Under the pieces are notes generated by a model. It was not told where the DNA came from. It worked only from the letters and a program-made list of their open reading frames with translations, and made no database searches. A stretch of DNA of 64,000 nt from Anderseniella sp963700885 (GTDB taxonomy: Bacteria > Pseudomonadota > Alphaproteobacteria > Rhizobiales > Aestuariivirgaceae). Within the stretch, counting starts at the first letter, position 1. Every line of letters begins with the position of its first letter. Positions 23,980 through 32,907 of the stretch are shown piece after piece. Location: contig CAVOZJ010000005.1 of assembly GCA_963700885.1 (NCBI GenBank), positions 1-64,000 of the forward strand. Direction: 5' to 3'. The position numbers and the translations under genes are program-made.

Positions 23980-24852
23980 TTGACCCGTTCCATCAACATC
24001 GTACGTGTGGCAGGGAAATTGGCTGTTGCCGGCCTGGCCCTGCTTGCCTGTCTTTCCGTGCCGGTGCTGTCACAGATGACCGAAGGTGACGATGGACCTT
24101 TGCGCTTTGGCCGCTTCGAACATCAAGGCAAGGTGCACTATGGTTTCATCTCGTTCGGTGGCGTCCATACGCTGACAGGCAGCTTTTTCGACAGGCAAAC
24201 TGTGGTAACCGGCAATGTAATTCCGCTGGACGATGTGAAAGTGCTGGCCCCGGTGATACCGGGCAAGGTGATCGGCATTGCGTTGAACTATGAAAGTCAC
24301 GGAGGAAGTGGCGGCAAACTGCAGTTCTTTGCCAAGTTGCCGTCGTCGGTCATTGGACCCGAGGAAGTCATAACCCCACCCAGGGGTTCTACCGACCTGC
24401 ATTATGAAGGTGAAATGGTCATCGTCATGGGTGCGCGGGCAAAGAATGTATCCGAAAAGGAGGCACTGTCCTACGTGTTCGGAGTCACGGCAGGAAACGA
24501 CATTACCGAGCGAAGCTTCGGGTCAGGCGGGTTCTCGGTTTTGAAATCCAAGGGATCCGACACGTTTGCACCGCTGGGGCCCTGGATATCACCGGGCCTG
24601 ACCATCGATAATCTGAAATTCGAAACACTGGTCAATGGCAAAACCGTCCAGAAGGGATCAACCAGTCAAATGATCCACTCATCTGCCCGCATAATTTCTG
24701 AAGTGTCGCAGTTCATTACGCTCGAGGCGGGCGATGTGATCTATACAGGGACTGCCGGCACTACTGCCGCCCTGAAAGAGGGCGACGTTGTTGAGGTATT
24801 GCTGGAGGGTATCGGGAGGTTGCGTAACAAGGTCGGTGCGACACCCAGATAG
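23980..24852 (+). CDS. Exported fumarylacetoacetate hydrolase-family protein
   Basis: This 290-residue protein has a TTG start at 23980, six bases after AGAGGAAG. The first 32 residues form a signal peptide or anchor (AGKLAVAGLALLACLSVPVLS), unusual for this cytosolic family. The FAH domain follows: VIPGKVIGIALNYESHGG, FFAKLPSSVIGPEEV, then metal-ligand region DLHYEGEMVIVMG (Glu pair) and VFGVTAGNDITERSF. The usual third acidic ligand Asp is present in GNDITE. Family enzymes cleave C-C bonds in beta-diketo acids or decarboxylate oxaloacetate. The substrate here is unknown and may be periplasmic. Confidence 0.8.
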   Translation: MTRSINIVRVAGKLAVAGLALLACLSVPVLSQMTEGDDGPLRFGRFEHQGKVHYGFISFGGVHTLTGSFFDRQTVVTGNVIPLDDVKVLAPVIPGKVIGIALNYESHGGSGGKLQFFAKLPSSVIGPEEVITPPRGSTDLHYEGEMVIVMGARAKNVSEKEALSYVFGVTAGNDITERSFGSGGFSVLKSKGSDTFAPLGPWISPGLTIDNLKFETLVNGKTVQKGSTSQMIHSSARIISEVSQFITLEAGDVIYTGTAGTTAALKEGDVVEVLLEGIGRLRNKVGATPR

Positions 24853-24854
24853 TG

Positions 24855-25322
24855 TTACTCTTTTGACGTGGCTTGCTTGCCCATCGCAGTAACCGCACCG
24901 GTCATCTTTTCAATGACCGGCGATACAGCTTCCAGACCATAGCGGGCTTTCAATGACGCAGGATCAGTGACCGCAAGCCATGTCCTGCCGGCATCGTCCG
25001 TCCAGGCAAGCGCCTTCATAGGCAGGTCAAAGCCAGCTTCGCGATTCACTTTCATCAAGGGTGTTCCAAGCTTGGGATTGCCGAACAGCAATAGTTGGGT
25101 TGGCGCCATGTCTTCTCCAATTTTCATGGCGCCGGCAGCATGATCGACCCGGACAAAAACCGTGATGCCCTTGGCCTTGAAGATTGCCTCCAGCCGATCC
25201 AGCGTGGTGGCTGCATCATGCGCACTTTCCATCTTGATTGTGCCATTGCCGTCTCCGGCAGCCAGAGCAGGCGCGGCAGTGATCAACAGGCAAATGGCGG
25301 CGGCCAGGAACGATTTGAGCAT
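24855..25322 (-). CDS. Exported DUF302 protein
   Basis: This 155-residue protein has a clear signal peptide (MLKSFLAAAICLLITAAPALA). The DUF302 fold follows: SAHDAATTLDRLEAIFKAKGITVFVRVDHAAGA, then TQLLLFGNPKLGTPLM and AGFDLPMKALAWTD. DUF302 proteins bind small ligands or act in redox stress; the function is unproven. It converges with the FAH gene, whose stop is 2 bases away. Downstream and upstream sequence up to 25436 holds no other gene. Confidence 0.83.
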   Translation of the reverse strand: MLKSFLAAAICLLITAAPALAAGDGNGTIKMESAHDAATTLDRLEAIFKAKGITVFVRVDHAAGAMKIGEDMAPTQLLLFGNPKLGTPLMKVNREAGFDLPMKALAWTDDAGRTWLAVTDPASLKARYGLEAVSPVIEKMTGAVTAMGKQATSKE

Positions 25323-25436
25323 GAAATTTCTCCTCGGGATTTGAACCGGATCAGGGTCATATGTGGAAGGTATTTATGTCATGCTGACGGCAAACCAGAC
25401 GCAAGTCACAATGTCGTGGGAAAGTATTTGCCGCTA

Positions 25437-25701
25437 ATACCAGATCCCAGTAACAGCGACCCATTTCATGGGATCATAGCGGTTCACTCGGGCAGGCGCA
25501 GTGCGCAGCGCGATGCGGTGCATCGGGCAAGCATTGCAACGCACCCGATGGGCCGCTATGACCCACCCGAAGGGCCGGGCGCTTTTTCCCGCCAGCTACG
25601 TTGCGCGCCGCTTGTGGTACATGTACCACGGCGCGACACGCGCCTTGCCGGCGGAAAAAATCGCTCCGGTGAAATGGGTCGCTGTTACTGGGATCTGGTA
25701 T
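25437..25701 (+). mobile_element. 265-bp MITE-like structured repeat, copy 1
   Basis: The element is bounded by perfect 32-bp terminal inverted repeats (25437-25468 and 25670-25701) starting ATACCAGATCCCAGTAACAG. Inside are further hairpins: CATAGCGG with CCGCTATG, CATCGGG with CCCGATG, TTTTTCCCGCC with GGCGGAAAAA, and the 16-bp palindrome GTGGTACATGTACCAC. It carries no transposase; open frames across it are by-products of the repeats. A copy about 98% identical lies at 41013-41277 in opposite orientation. TA dinucleotides at both ends suggest TA-targeted transposition in trans, perhaps by an IS630/Tc1-type enzyme. Confidence 0.85.
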
Positions 25702-25734
25702 AAGCCAACCGAAAACTTGCCGGACGGCTGTCAG

Positions 25735-26790
25735 TTATGCCGACGGACGGTTGATCAGGGCCGAGTAGATCTCTGCCTCGCCGACTTCCCCGACCGCAGT
25801 ACCGTCGGTACCGATCAGGACATTTTTGCCGGAACGCCAGCATTCAGCGATAATTTCCCGCATGGTTGCATCAGGAGCCATCATGACCGGCGCAGTTTTA
25901 CCCGCACCAATCTTCCGCGGCTTCGCCAGCTTCCGCATGATGGTGGCGCCGGTCATTACGTTGAGCGGGTTCATGTGTTGCACAAATTGCTCGACATATT
26001 CATTGGCAGGCTTGAGCACAATTTCCTGTGGCGTGCCTGCCTGCACAATGCGGCCGTCCTGCATGATGGCAATCCGGTTGCCTATTTTCATGGCCTCATC
26101 CAGATCATGTGACACAAACACAATGGTGCGTTTCAGTTCCCTCTGCAGGTTCAGCAATTCATCCTGCAGATGTGTCCGGATGAGTGGATCGAGCGCGGAA
26201 AACGGCTCGTCCATCAACAATATTGGCGCCTGTGTCGTGAATGCCCGGGCAAGTCCGACACGCTGCTGCATTCCGCCTGACAGTTCGTGCGCATATCGGC
26301 CCGCCCATTGATCAAGGCTGACCAGCTGCAACTGTTGCTTGACCCGTGCCTTGCGCTCCGCGTCCGGCACACCGGCAAGCTCCAGGCCAAAGCCGACATT
26401 TTCTTCAACCGTGCGCCACGGCAACAGGGCAAACTGCTGAAACACCATTGCCACCTGGTGCATGCGAAGGTCACGCAACTCGAGGTCGCTGCATGACGCG
26501 ACATCCACTGTCTTGCCATTTGTGGAAACCAGTACCTCACCGCGCGCCGTTTCGTTCAGGCGGTTCACAGCACGCAACAGAGTTGACTTTCCGGAGCCCG
26601 ACAGCCCCATAAGTACAAAAATCTCGCCTTCTGCGACGTCAAGCGAGGCACCCGCCACGCCCAGCACCGCGCCGGTTTTCTCATTGATTTCCTGGCGGGT
26701 TGCGCCTTCATCCAGCAGCCGGAGCGCGTCCGCCTTGTTGTCACCGAATATGATATCAACGTTTTTGAAACTTACGGCCGTACTGGTCAT
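25735..26790 (-). CDS. choV: Choline/glycine betaine ABC transporter ATPase
   Basis: This 351-residue ATP-binding subunit has Walker A GLSGSGKST (about 59-67), a Q-loop region HQVAMVFQQFALLPWRTV, signature LSGGMQQRVGLARA, Walker B ILLMDEPFSALDP and H-loop FVSHDLDEA. The C-terminal extension (about 280-351) resembles the regulatory region of ProV/ChoV importers. It overlaps the permease gene by four bases. The order binding protein, permease, ATPase and the neighbouring betI-betA genes favour choline as main substrate. It could also accept glycine betaine or proline betaine. Confidence 0.9.
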   Translation of the reverse strand: MTSTAVSFKNVDIIFGDNKADALRLLDEGATRQEINEKTGAVLGVAGASLDVAEGEIFVLMGLSGSGKSTLLRAVNRLNETARGEVLVSTNGKTVDVASCSDLELRDLRMHQVAMVFQQFALLPWRTVEENVGFGLELAGVPDAERKARVKQQLQLVSLDQWAGRYAHELSGGMQQRVGLARAFTTQAPILLMDEPFSALDPLIRTHLQDELLNLQRELKRTIVFVSHDLDEAMKIGNRIAIMQDGRIVQAGTPQEIVLKPANEYVEQFVQHMNPLNVMTGATIMRKLAKPRKIGAGKTAPVMMAPDATMREIIAECWRSGKNVLIGTDGTAVGEVGEAEIYSALINRPSA

Positions 26791-27653
26791 TTGCCTCTAC
26801 CCCCGATACCCGGATCCTGAACCCGGCAAATCCGGTCCAGCATGATGGCAACCGCCACGATGGCCAGTCCGGCCTCGATACCCATCGGGATGTTGACCGT
26901 GTTCAACGCACGCACGACCGGTTTGCCCAATCCGTTGGCCCCGATGAGAGCCGCAATAACCACCATCGAAAGCGACAGCATGATGCACTGCGTCAGCCCC
27001 GCCATTATCGTGGGCATGGCCGACGGCAGTTCGACTTTTTTCAGCAGCTGCCATTTGGTTGCGCCAAATGCCTGGCCTGCCTCGATCAATTGTCTCGGTA
27101 CCGAGGTGATACCCAGGTGGGTCAGACGGATTGGTGCAGCGATGGAAAAAATTACTGTTGTGACAAGACCAGGCGCCAGTCCGAGACCAAACAGGATCAG
27201 CGCCGGGATCAGATACACAAAAGTCGGCAGGGTCTGCATGAGATCCAGAATTGGCCGAAGAATACGAAACAGCCAATCATTGTGTGCCGCCACGATACCA
27301 ACAGGCACGCCCAGCAACATGGACGCCGATGCGGCCCCGACAACCAGAGCCAGCGTCTCGACAGTTTCCTTCCAAAGCCCCTGGTTGATTACGAATGCCA
27401 GGCAGAAAACTGCAATCGCGGGGATTTTCCAGGACCGCGACAGCCACCATGCCAGTGCCGCAATCAACGCTACGATGACAATCGGCGGAGGCAGCAGCAT
27501 CAGGTCTATCAGGGTTTCCAGAACAAACTCTATCCCTCCGGAAAGGCCGTCAAAAAACCAGTCAAAACTGTCTGTTAGCCAGTTGAAAAGCTGCTTACCC
27601 CAATTGCCAAGCGGGATCTTGTTGTCTTCGATGAAGCTGCTGATTGGATCCAT
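26787..27653 (-). CDS. choW: Choline/betaine ABC transporter permease
   Basis: This 288-residue inner-membrane permease has about six hydrophobic segments after an N-terminal periplasmic stretch (FIEDNKIPLGNWGKQLFNWL), typical for ProW/ChoW. The BPD_transp_1 EAA loop lies at about 185-205 (GQAFGATKWQLLKKVELPSAMP). It is co-translated with choV and lies 108 bases downstream of choX on the same strand. It matches the ChoW length of about 280 residues. Confidence 0.9.
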   Translation of the reverse strand: MDPISSFIEDNKIPLGNWGKQLFNWLTDSFDWFFDGLSGGIEFVLETLIDLMLLPPPIVIVALIAALAWWLSRSWKIPAIAVFCLAFVINQGLWKETVETLALVVGAASASMLLGVPVGIVAAHNDWLFRILRPILDLMQTLPTFVYLIPALILFGLGLAPGLVTTVIFSIAAPIRLTHLGITSVPRQLIEAGQAFGATKWQLLKKVELPSAMPTIMAGLTQCIMLSLSMVVIAALIGANGLGKPVVRALNTVNIPMGIEAGLAIVAVAIMLDRICRVQDPGIGGRGK

Positions 27654-27761
27654 GATTTCCGTCCGGTTTGTGGGACTGCCCCTTGCACTTCAGAAAAAAT
27701 TTGCCCGGCCTCGCATGGTGGCAAGACCGGGCAGCAGTTTGTCAATTCAGGACAACCAGGC

Positions 27762-28718
27762 TTACTGGATTGCCGACTTTACAGCCGCCATACTGTCACC
27801 ATCGTCGAACGTGGTAACCCCGGCCAGCCAGGCATCAGCCACACCCGGATTGGCCTTGAGCCATTCGGCAGCTGCTTTTTCGGGGTCGGTTCCGTCATTG
27901 AGAATAGCACCCATTATCTCGTTTTCCATCTTCAGGGTGAACTTGAGGTTGGATATGAACTTGCCGACATTGGGGCAGTCAGCAATATATCCCTTGCGCA
28001 CATTGGTATGAACCGTTGCGCCGCCGAGGTTCGGTCCAAACACTTCGTCGCCACCCTCAAGATAGGCCATCTCGAAATTTGCGTTCATCGGATGTGGCTC
28101 CCAGCCAAGGAAAACCAGGTCAGTCTTGTTTCTGCCGGCCTTGGCAACTGCCGACAGCATGCCGGCCTCCGATGATTCAACTACTTCAAAGCCCTTCAGA
28201 CCGAAAGTTCCCTTCTCGATCATGTCGAGGATCAGGCGGTTGCCGTCATTTCCCGGCTCAATGCCATAGATCTTGCCATCGAGCTTGTCCTTGAATTTTG
28301 CAATATCCTGAAATGACTTGAGCCCTGCGTCATAGGTATACTTGGGAACCGCCAACGTATACTTGGCGCCTTCCAGGTTGGCACCGATCGATTCCACCGA
28401 ACCGTCTTCGCGGTATGGCTTTATATCGGCTTCCATGGTTGGCATCCAGTTGCCAAGGAAGACGTCGATATCATTGTTCTTGAGAGACGAGTAAGTCACC
28501 GGCACAGACAGGACCTGGGTTACCGGTTCGTAGCCAAGCGCCTTCAAGAGAACAGTGGCGGTTGCAGTCGTAGCCGTTATGTCAGTCCAGCCGACATCGG
28601 AAAATCGAACCGTTTTGCAGGCTTCACTATCGCCAGCCTGAACTGCGCCCACGGAACCAAAGACGAAAATTGCGGCCACGGCGGCGCCGGTCATCAACTT
28701 TGATATTGTCGTGTTCAT
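27762..28718 (-). CDS. choX: Choline ABC transporter substrate-binding protein
   Basis: This 318-residue periplasmic protein has a signal peptide (AAVAAIFVFGSVGAVQA). Ligand-site features of ChoX-type proteins are visible: CKTVRFSDVGWTDITATTA (about 34-52, with the aromatic Trp), DIDVFLGNWMPTM (about 83-95) and LVFLGWEPHPMNANFEM (about 204-220). The aromatic residues would box the quaternary ammonium group. It is the first gene of choXWV. The divergent space to betI (28719-29013) holds a strong inverted repeat that could regulate both directions. Confidence 0.9.
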   Translation of the reverse strand: MNTTISKLMTGAAVAAIFVFGSVGAVQAGDSEACKTVRFSDVGWTDITATTATATVLLKALGYEPVTQVLSVPVTYSSLKNNDIDVFLGNWMPTMEADIKPYREDGSVESIGANLEGAKYTLAVPKYTYDAGLKSFQDIAKFKDKLDGKIYGIEPGNDGNRLILDMIEKGTFGLKGFEVVESSEAGMLSAVAKAGRNKTDLVFLGWEPHPMNANFEMAYLEGGDEVFGPNLGGATVHTNVRKGYIADCPNVGKFISNLKFTLKMENEIMGAILNDGTDPEKAAAEWLKANPGVADAWLAGVTTFDDGDSMAAVKSAIQ

Positions 28719-28843
28719 GAATATTCACTCCCTGTTTCAAATTTCGCCTGATCACCTTCAAACAGTGATCTTCAGCAAACTGGATTTACCGAAATGTGCG
28801 CTGTGGCAAGTGCGCAAGTCAACAGCCCGCCTCAAGTTATTCC

Positions 28844-28871
28844 TTTTTTAATTGACTGATCAATTAAAAAA
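28844..28871. promoter_or_regulatory. Probable BetI operator
   Basis: The core AATTGA-CTGA-TCAATT is extended by T and A tracts to perfect 12-bp arms (28844-28855 and 28860-28871). It lies between the divergent choX and betI genes. BetI repressors of choline genes use ATTGA/TCAAT-type inverted repeats (general knowledge of TetR-like sites). The A/T tracts would also allow a bidirectional terminator, but no gene ends here. A shorter TTGATCAA occurs nearer betI at about 28979-28986. Confidence 0.6.
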
Positions 28872-29013
28872 AATATGCTGCGGTGAGACTTAACTCACTG
28901 GAGCGGCACGGGCTCTCTTCGCCCCGTAAAGTTGCTTCAGCACTCTGGAATCGATCAGTTTTATGGATTTTGAATGAGTTGATCAAAAACCATACTGATT
29001 TGAGCGAGGCAAA

Positions 29014-29598
29014 ATGCCGAAAATTGGCATGGGTCCGGTACGCCGGAATCAATTGATAGAAGCAGCAATTTCTTCGCTGCATGACTATGGCTATGCAGAC
29101 ACTACCGTTGCCCGCATTGCCAGGAAAGCCGGCGTTTCCTCCGGCATCGTGCATCACTATTTTGACGGCAAGGACGATTTGTTGTTCGCCACCATGCAGC
29201 ATATGCTGCAGGTCCTGCGTGCAGAGACACTCAGGAATCTCAAACAGGCCGCAACACCACGTGCCAGACTGTCGGCGATAGTGGAGGCAAACTTCGCACC
29301 CAGCCAGTATTCACCAGATGTGATGTCGGCATGGTTGGCCCTGTATGGTTCAGCCCGTCAGTCACCAAACCTCACTCGCATACTGAAATTGTATGACGCC
29401 CGGCTGAAATCAAATTTGCGCGACGCCCTCAAAAAACTCACCGGTCAGGAAAAAGCAGCCGAAATGGCAATTGGCGTTTCGGCGCTCATAGACGGCGTTT
29501 GGTTGCGCGCAGCACTGCTGGGAGACGGCTATAATCGCGATACGGCGATCCACCTTGTCAGCTCCTACATCGACTGCCAGCTGCCAGACACCCATTGA
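29014..29598 (+). CDS. betI: BetI transcriptional repressor (TetR family)
   Basis: This 194-residue protein begins MPKIGMGPVRRNQLIEAAIS, the conserved BetI start. The TetR helix-turn-helix spans about 10-55 (DTTVARIARKAGVSSGIVHHYF). The C-terminal domain SPDVMSAWLALYGSARQSP matches the BetI choline-binding half. BetI represses betaine synthesis genes until choline is present. It precedes betA by 7 bases and is divergent from choXWV, consistent with joint choline-responsive control. Confidence 0.92.
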   Translation: MPKIGMGPVRRNQLIEAAISSLHDYGYADTTVARIARKAGVSSGIVHHYFDGKDDLLFATMQHMLQVLRAETLRNLKQAATPRARLSAIVEANFAPSQYSPDVMSAWLALYGSARQSPNLTRILKLYDARLKSNLRDALKKLTGQEKAAEMAIGVSALIDGVWLRAALLGDGYNRDTAIHLVSSYIDCQLPDTH

Positions 29599-29605
29599 GA
29601 TACCC

Positions 29606-31267
29606 ATGACCGACGGCACATTTGACTTCATCATAGTTGGCTCCGGTTCGGCCGGATCGGTCATGGCCAATAGGCTGACCGGGAACGGCAACCATACTGT
29701 ACTGGTGCTGGAATACGGCGGCAGCGATATAGGACCCCTGATCCAGATGCCATCGGCATTGTCGATACCGCTCAATACCACGACATACAACTGGGGTTAC
29801 CGGTCAGAACCGGAGCCCGGGTTGAACAACCGGCGCATCACTGCTCCGCGCGGCAAGGTCATAGGAGGGTCTTCCTCGATCAACGGCATGGTATATGTGC
29901 GCGGTCACGCCAGGGACTTTGACACCTGGTCTGATATGGGCGCAACCGGCTGGTCGTATGCCGATGTCCTGCCTTACTTCAAACGCATGGAAACATCGCA
30001 TGGCGGTGAAGACGGCTGGCGCGGTACTGACGGGCCAATGCATGTTACCCGCGGCAAACGGGAAAACCCGCTCTATCATGCTTTTGTAGACGCGGCCGAG
30101 CAGGCCGGGTATCCCACCACCATTGACTACAATGGCCGCCAGCAGGAAGGTTTCGGCGCAATGGAGATGACCGTCTGGCAGGGTCGTCGATGGTCCGCCG
30201 CCAATGCCTATCTCACACCGGCCCTGACGCGAAAAAACCTTGAACTTGTGACCCGGGCGAAAGCGCGGCGAATTATACTCGATGGCAAGCGTGCCACGGG
30301 AGTGGAGTATGAAAAGGGTGGTGAAATCAGGACAGCCTGTGCACGGCGGGAAGTCATCATTGCAGCAAGCGCTTTCAATTCTCCGCACATTCTGCAACTT
30401 TCCGGTATCGGTGATGCAACCACGCTGAAGCTGGCAGGAATTGAGCCCGTACACCACTTGCCCGGAGTGGGTGCAAACCTGATGGATCACCTGGAGGTGT
30501 ACTTCCAGTTGCATTCAAAAAAGCCCGTGACCCTGAACACGAGGCTTGGCCTGTTTTCCAGGGGCTTGATCGGCCTGGAATGGCTGCTGTTCAAGACCGG
30601 CCTTGGCGCAACCAATCATTTTGAGTCTGCCGGGTTCATACGCTCACGCGCAGGTGTTGAATATCCTGATATCCAGTATCATTTCCTGCCCGGTGCTATC
30701 GCCTACGATGGAAGACCTGCCACCAGGGGACACGGCTTTCAGGTGCACGTGGGTCCAAACAGGTCAAAGTCGCGCGGATTTGTGGCACCGGTCAACGCAG
30801 ATCCCGACACCGCGCCCAGACTGGTCTTCAACTACATGTCAAAAGACGAGGACTGGGAGGATTTTCGAACCTGCATCCGGCTGACGCGGGAAATCATTGC
30901 GCAGCCCGCCATGCAGGAATTTGCCAATGGTGAAATACAACCCGGCGAAGATGTTACCAGTGACGACGCCATCGATGACTTCATCCGCCAGCACGCAGAA
31001 AGTGCGTACCATCCATGTGGCACCTGCAGGATGGGATCCAAAAAAGACGCCATGGCCGTTGTCGATCCACTCTGCCGCGTCATGGGCATTGCGGGATTGC
31101 GCGTGGCGGACAGCTCAATCTTCCCGTCCATTACCAACGGCAATATCAACGGACCATCCCTGATGGTTGGCGAAAAGGCATCCGATCATATTCTAGGTCT
31201 TGACCCCCTGCCACCGTCCAATCAGCAACCCTGGATCAACCCGGATTGGCAAATTTCACAACGCTAG
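29606..31267 (+). CDS. betA: Choline dehydrogenase (GMC oxidoreductase)
   Basis: This 553-residue FAD enzyme oxidises choline to betaine aldehyde. Motifs are the FAD site IIVGSGSAGSVMANRL (about 9-24), the GMC signature GKVIGGSSSINGMVYVRG (about 82-99), the active-site ESAYHPCGTCRMG (about 467-479) with the catalytic His, and the C-terminal TNGNINGPSLMVGEKASD with the second active-site Asn. The ATG at 29606 was chosen because the frame upstream overlaps betI. It follows betI by 7 bases. The expected betaine aldehyde dehydrogenase gene (betB) is not next to it and lies elsewhere, if present. Confidence 0.92.
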   Translation: MTDGTFDFIIVGSGSAGSVMANRLTGNGNHTVLVLEYGGSDIGPLIQMPSALSIPLNTTTYNWGYRSEPEPGLNNRRITAPRGKVIGGSSSINGMVYVRGHARDFDTWSDMGATGWSYADVLPYFKRMETSHGGEDGWRGTDGPMHVTRGKRENPLYHAFVDAAEQAGYPTTIDYNGRQQEGFGAMEMTVWQGRRWSAANAYLTPALTRKNLELVTRAKARRIILDGKRATGVEYEKGGEIRTACARREVIIAASAFNSPHILQLSGIGDATTLKLAGIEPVHHLPGVGANLMDHLEVYFQLHSKKPVTLNTRLGLFSRGLIGLEWLLFKTGLGATNHFESAGFIRSRAGVEYPDIQYHFLPGAIAYDGRPATRGHGFQVHVGPNRSKSRGFVAPVNADPDTAPRLVFNYMSKDEDWEDFRTCIRLTREIIAQPAMQEFANGEIQPGEDVTSDDAIDDFIRQHAESAYHPCGTCRMGSKKDAMAVVDPLCRVMGIAGLRVADSSIFPSITNGNINGPSLMVGEKASDHILGLDPLPPSNQQPWINPDWQISQR

Positions 31268-31294
31268 GCGCCAATAGCAGTATAGAGTTGGCGA

Positions 31295-32764
31295 ATGGGC
31301 TACAGGGCTGACACACAACGCCAAACCAGCCGGCCGTCCGCGAAATTGAGCGACAGGCTGGTGGCGGCCTGCCTGCTTGGCGTCGCTGTGTTCGAACTGA
31401 TCGAACTGCATGGGCAAATCCGTCTCGCAGGCTCAATGGCAGCGGTTCTCCTGGTCGTGTTTCTGTTGGTCGGTCATGCGCGGCTGGGTTTGCGCGAACG
31501 ATACCTGATTGGCCTTGCTGTCATTGCAACGATTGCCGCCGTGATGTTTTCCGATGCGCCATTGCCTTTGATCGAACGCGGATTTACCCAGGCTACCTAC
31601 CTGGCAGCGTTCATGTTGCTGTTGGCACTCCTGCGCGATGGCGCGGTTACCTCGCCATCCGTCCTGAAACTCGGCCGCTACCTGACCCGCCGCCCGCCTG
31701 GTCAACGTTATTTTGCCATTCACATTGGCAGCCATGCCCTCGGCATGATCCTGAATTTTGGCGCGCTCAGCCTGTTGGGTCCATTGATCCAGCGTGGCAT
31801 CAAGGCGGATGCTGAGACGAATCCTGAGCTGGCTCAGTGGCGTGAACGCCGGCAGATGTCTGCACTGGTTCGCGGCTTTTCATGGATCATCGCCTGGTCG
31901 CCTACGGCGGTAACCCAGGCTTTGGTAGCAAGTGTCGTGTCGGGATCCAGACCACTTGTCATGGCAGGTATCGGGTTTTTCATTTCCCTCGGCGTAATTG
32001 TGATCGGTTGGACAGAAGACCGGATCACCGGCAAACGTGCCCGCAAAACCCTGGCGGCACACGACGCCTTGCCAAGGCCAGACATGACGCGGGAAGTTTT
32101 CCCCTGGCAGGCGTTCAAACGCTTTGCAATGGTCTGTTTGGCACTGACAGGCATATCACTGGCGCTGATAGTGACAACCGGCGCAAAGGTCGTGCCGGCA
32201 TTGATGCTGGCCAGCCCGCTGGTCACCATCATGTGGATCTGGTTCCAGTACCGATCCGCACCAGATCAGGCCACAGCAACAATTGCCCGTATCAGGGACA
32301 TCGCAGGCACATCCATTCCCTCCGGTTCGCCGGAGGCAGTCACACTGTCTGCAGCCGGGTACATTGGCATCGTGGCTGCGGGTCTCAGCAACGCCTCCTC
32401 ACTGGCAAACACCGCCGGCCTTGAAACCTGGTCACCGGTCGCCGTCTATCTCGCCATCATGCTGATCGTTCCGGTCGCATCAAATCTGGCCATGCCGCCA
32501 ATGCTGACGGTGACCTTCATGGGATCGCTTTATTCCGCCTTGCCGGACAGCCAGCTGGATCCGACCCTGCTGGCCACGGCACTGGCGCTGGGCTGGACTC
32601 TGAACCTGACGGCATCACCGTTTGGCGCCACCGCGCTCATACTGGGCAGGATTACCGGAATTCCGGGAACAACACTGTCGTGGCGCTGGAATGGCACGTT
32701 CACTGTTGCAGCATTCCTGTGGGCAGCATTTGTGCTTGGCGCCATCAGTGTGCTGGCGGATTGA
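31295..32764 (+). CDS. Polytopic membrane permease of unknown substrate
   Basis: This 489-residue protein has about 11-13 hydrophobic segments. The general layout recalls SLC13/arsenite-type ion transporters: a long cytosolic central stretch (AHDALPRPDMTREVFPW, about 252-268) and re-entrant-like FSWIIAWSPTAVTQALV and LTASPFGATALILGRITG, repeated helix-break-helix patterns around Ser/Pro/Thr. I cannot assign a family firmly. It follows betA by 27 bases and precedes a TRAP operon, so it could belong to either. Its role in betaine or organic-acid transport is only a guess. Confidence 0.6.
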   Translation: MGYRADTQRQTSRPSAKLSDRLVAACLLGVAVFELIELHGQIRLAGSMAAVLLVVFLLVGHARLGLRERYLIGLAVIATIAAVMFSDAPLPLIERGFTQATYLAAFMLLLALLRDGAVTSPSVLKLGRYLTRRPPGQRYFAIHIGSHALGMILNFGALSLLGPLIQRGIKADAETNPELAQWRERRQMSALVRGFSWIIAWSPTAVTQALVASVVSGSRPLVMAGIGFFISLGVIVIGWTEDRITGKRARKTLAAHDALPRPDMTREVFPWQAFKRFAMVCLALTGISLALIVTTGAKVVPALMLASPLVTIMWIWFQYRSAPDQATATIARIRDIAGTSIPSGSPEAVTLSAAGYIGIVAAGLSNASSLANTAGLETWSPVAVYLAIMLIVPVASNLAMPPMLTVTFMGSLYSALPDSQLDPTLLATALALGWTLNLTASPFGATALILGRITGIPGTTLSWRWNGTFTVAAFLWAAFVLGAISVLAD

Positions 32765-32907
32765 TCCACAATCTGGAAGCACGCTTGCCTCGACGGCCAG
32801 TTCAACGCATCATGCGTGACATGAAGTCCGGTAATTGTGTTTGCCGAGGCTTACAGCACCTGCCCGAAAACAACCGGGCGATATCTGACACAGGGAGTAA
32901 TGACGAC

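Noticed and set aside
25501..26112. Plus-strand 203-residue open frame over the first 265-bp repeat and the choV 3' end
   Set aside because: It is explained by the repeat and by shadow coding opposite choV. The copy at 41013-41277 shows that its sequence is a repeat, not a gene.
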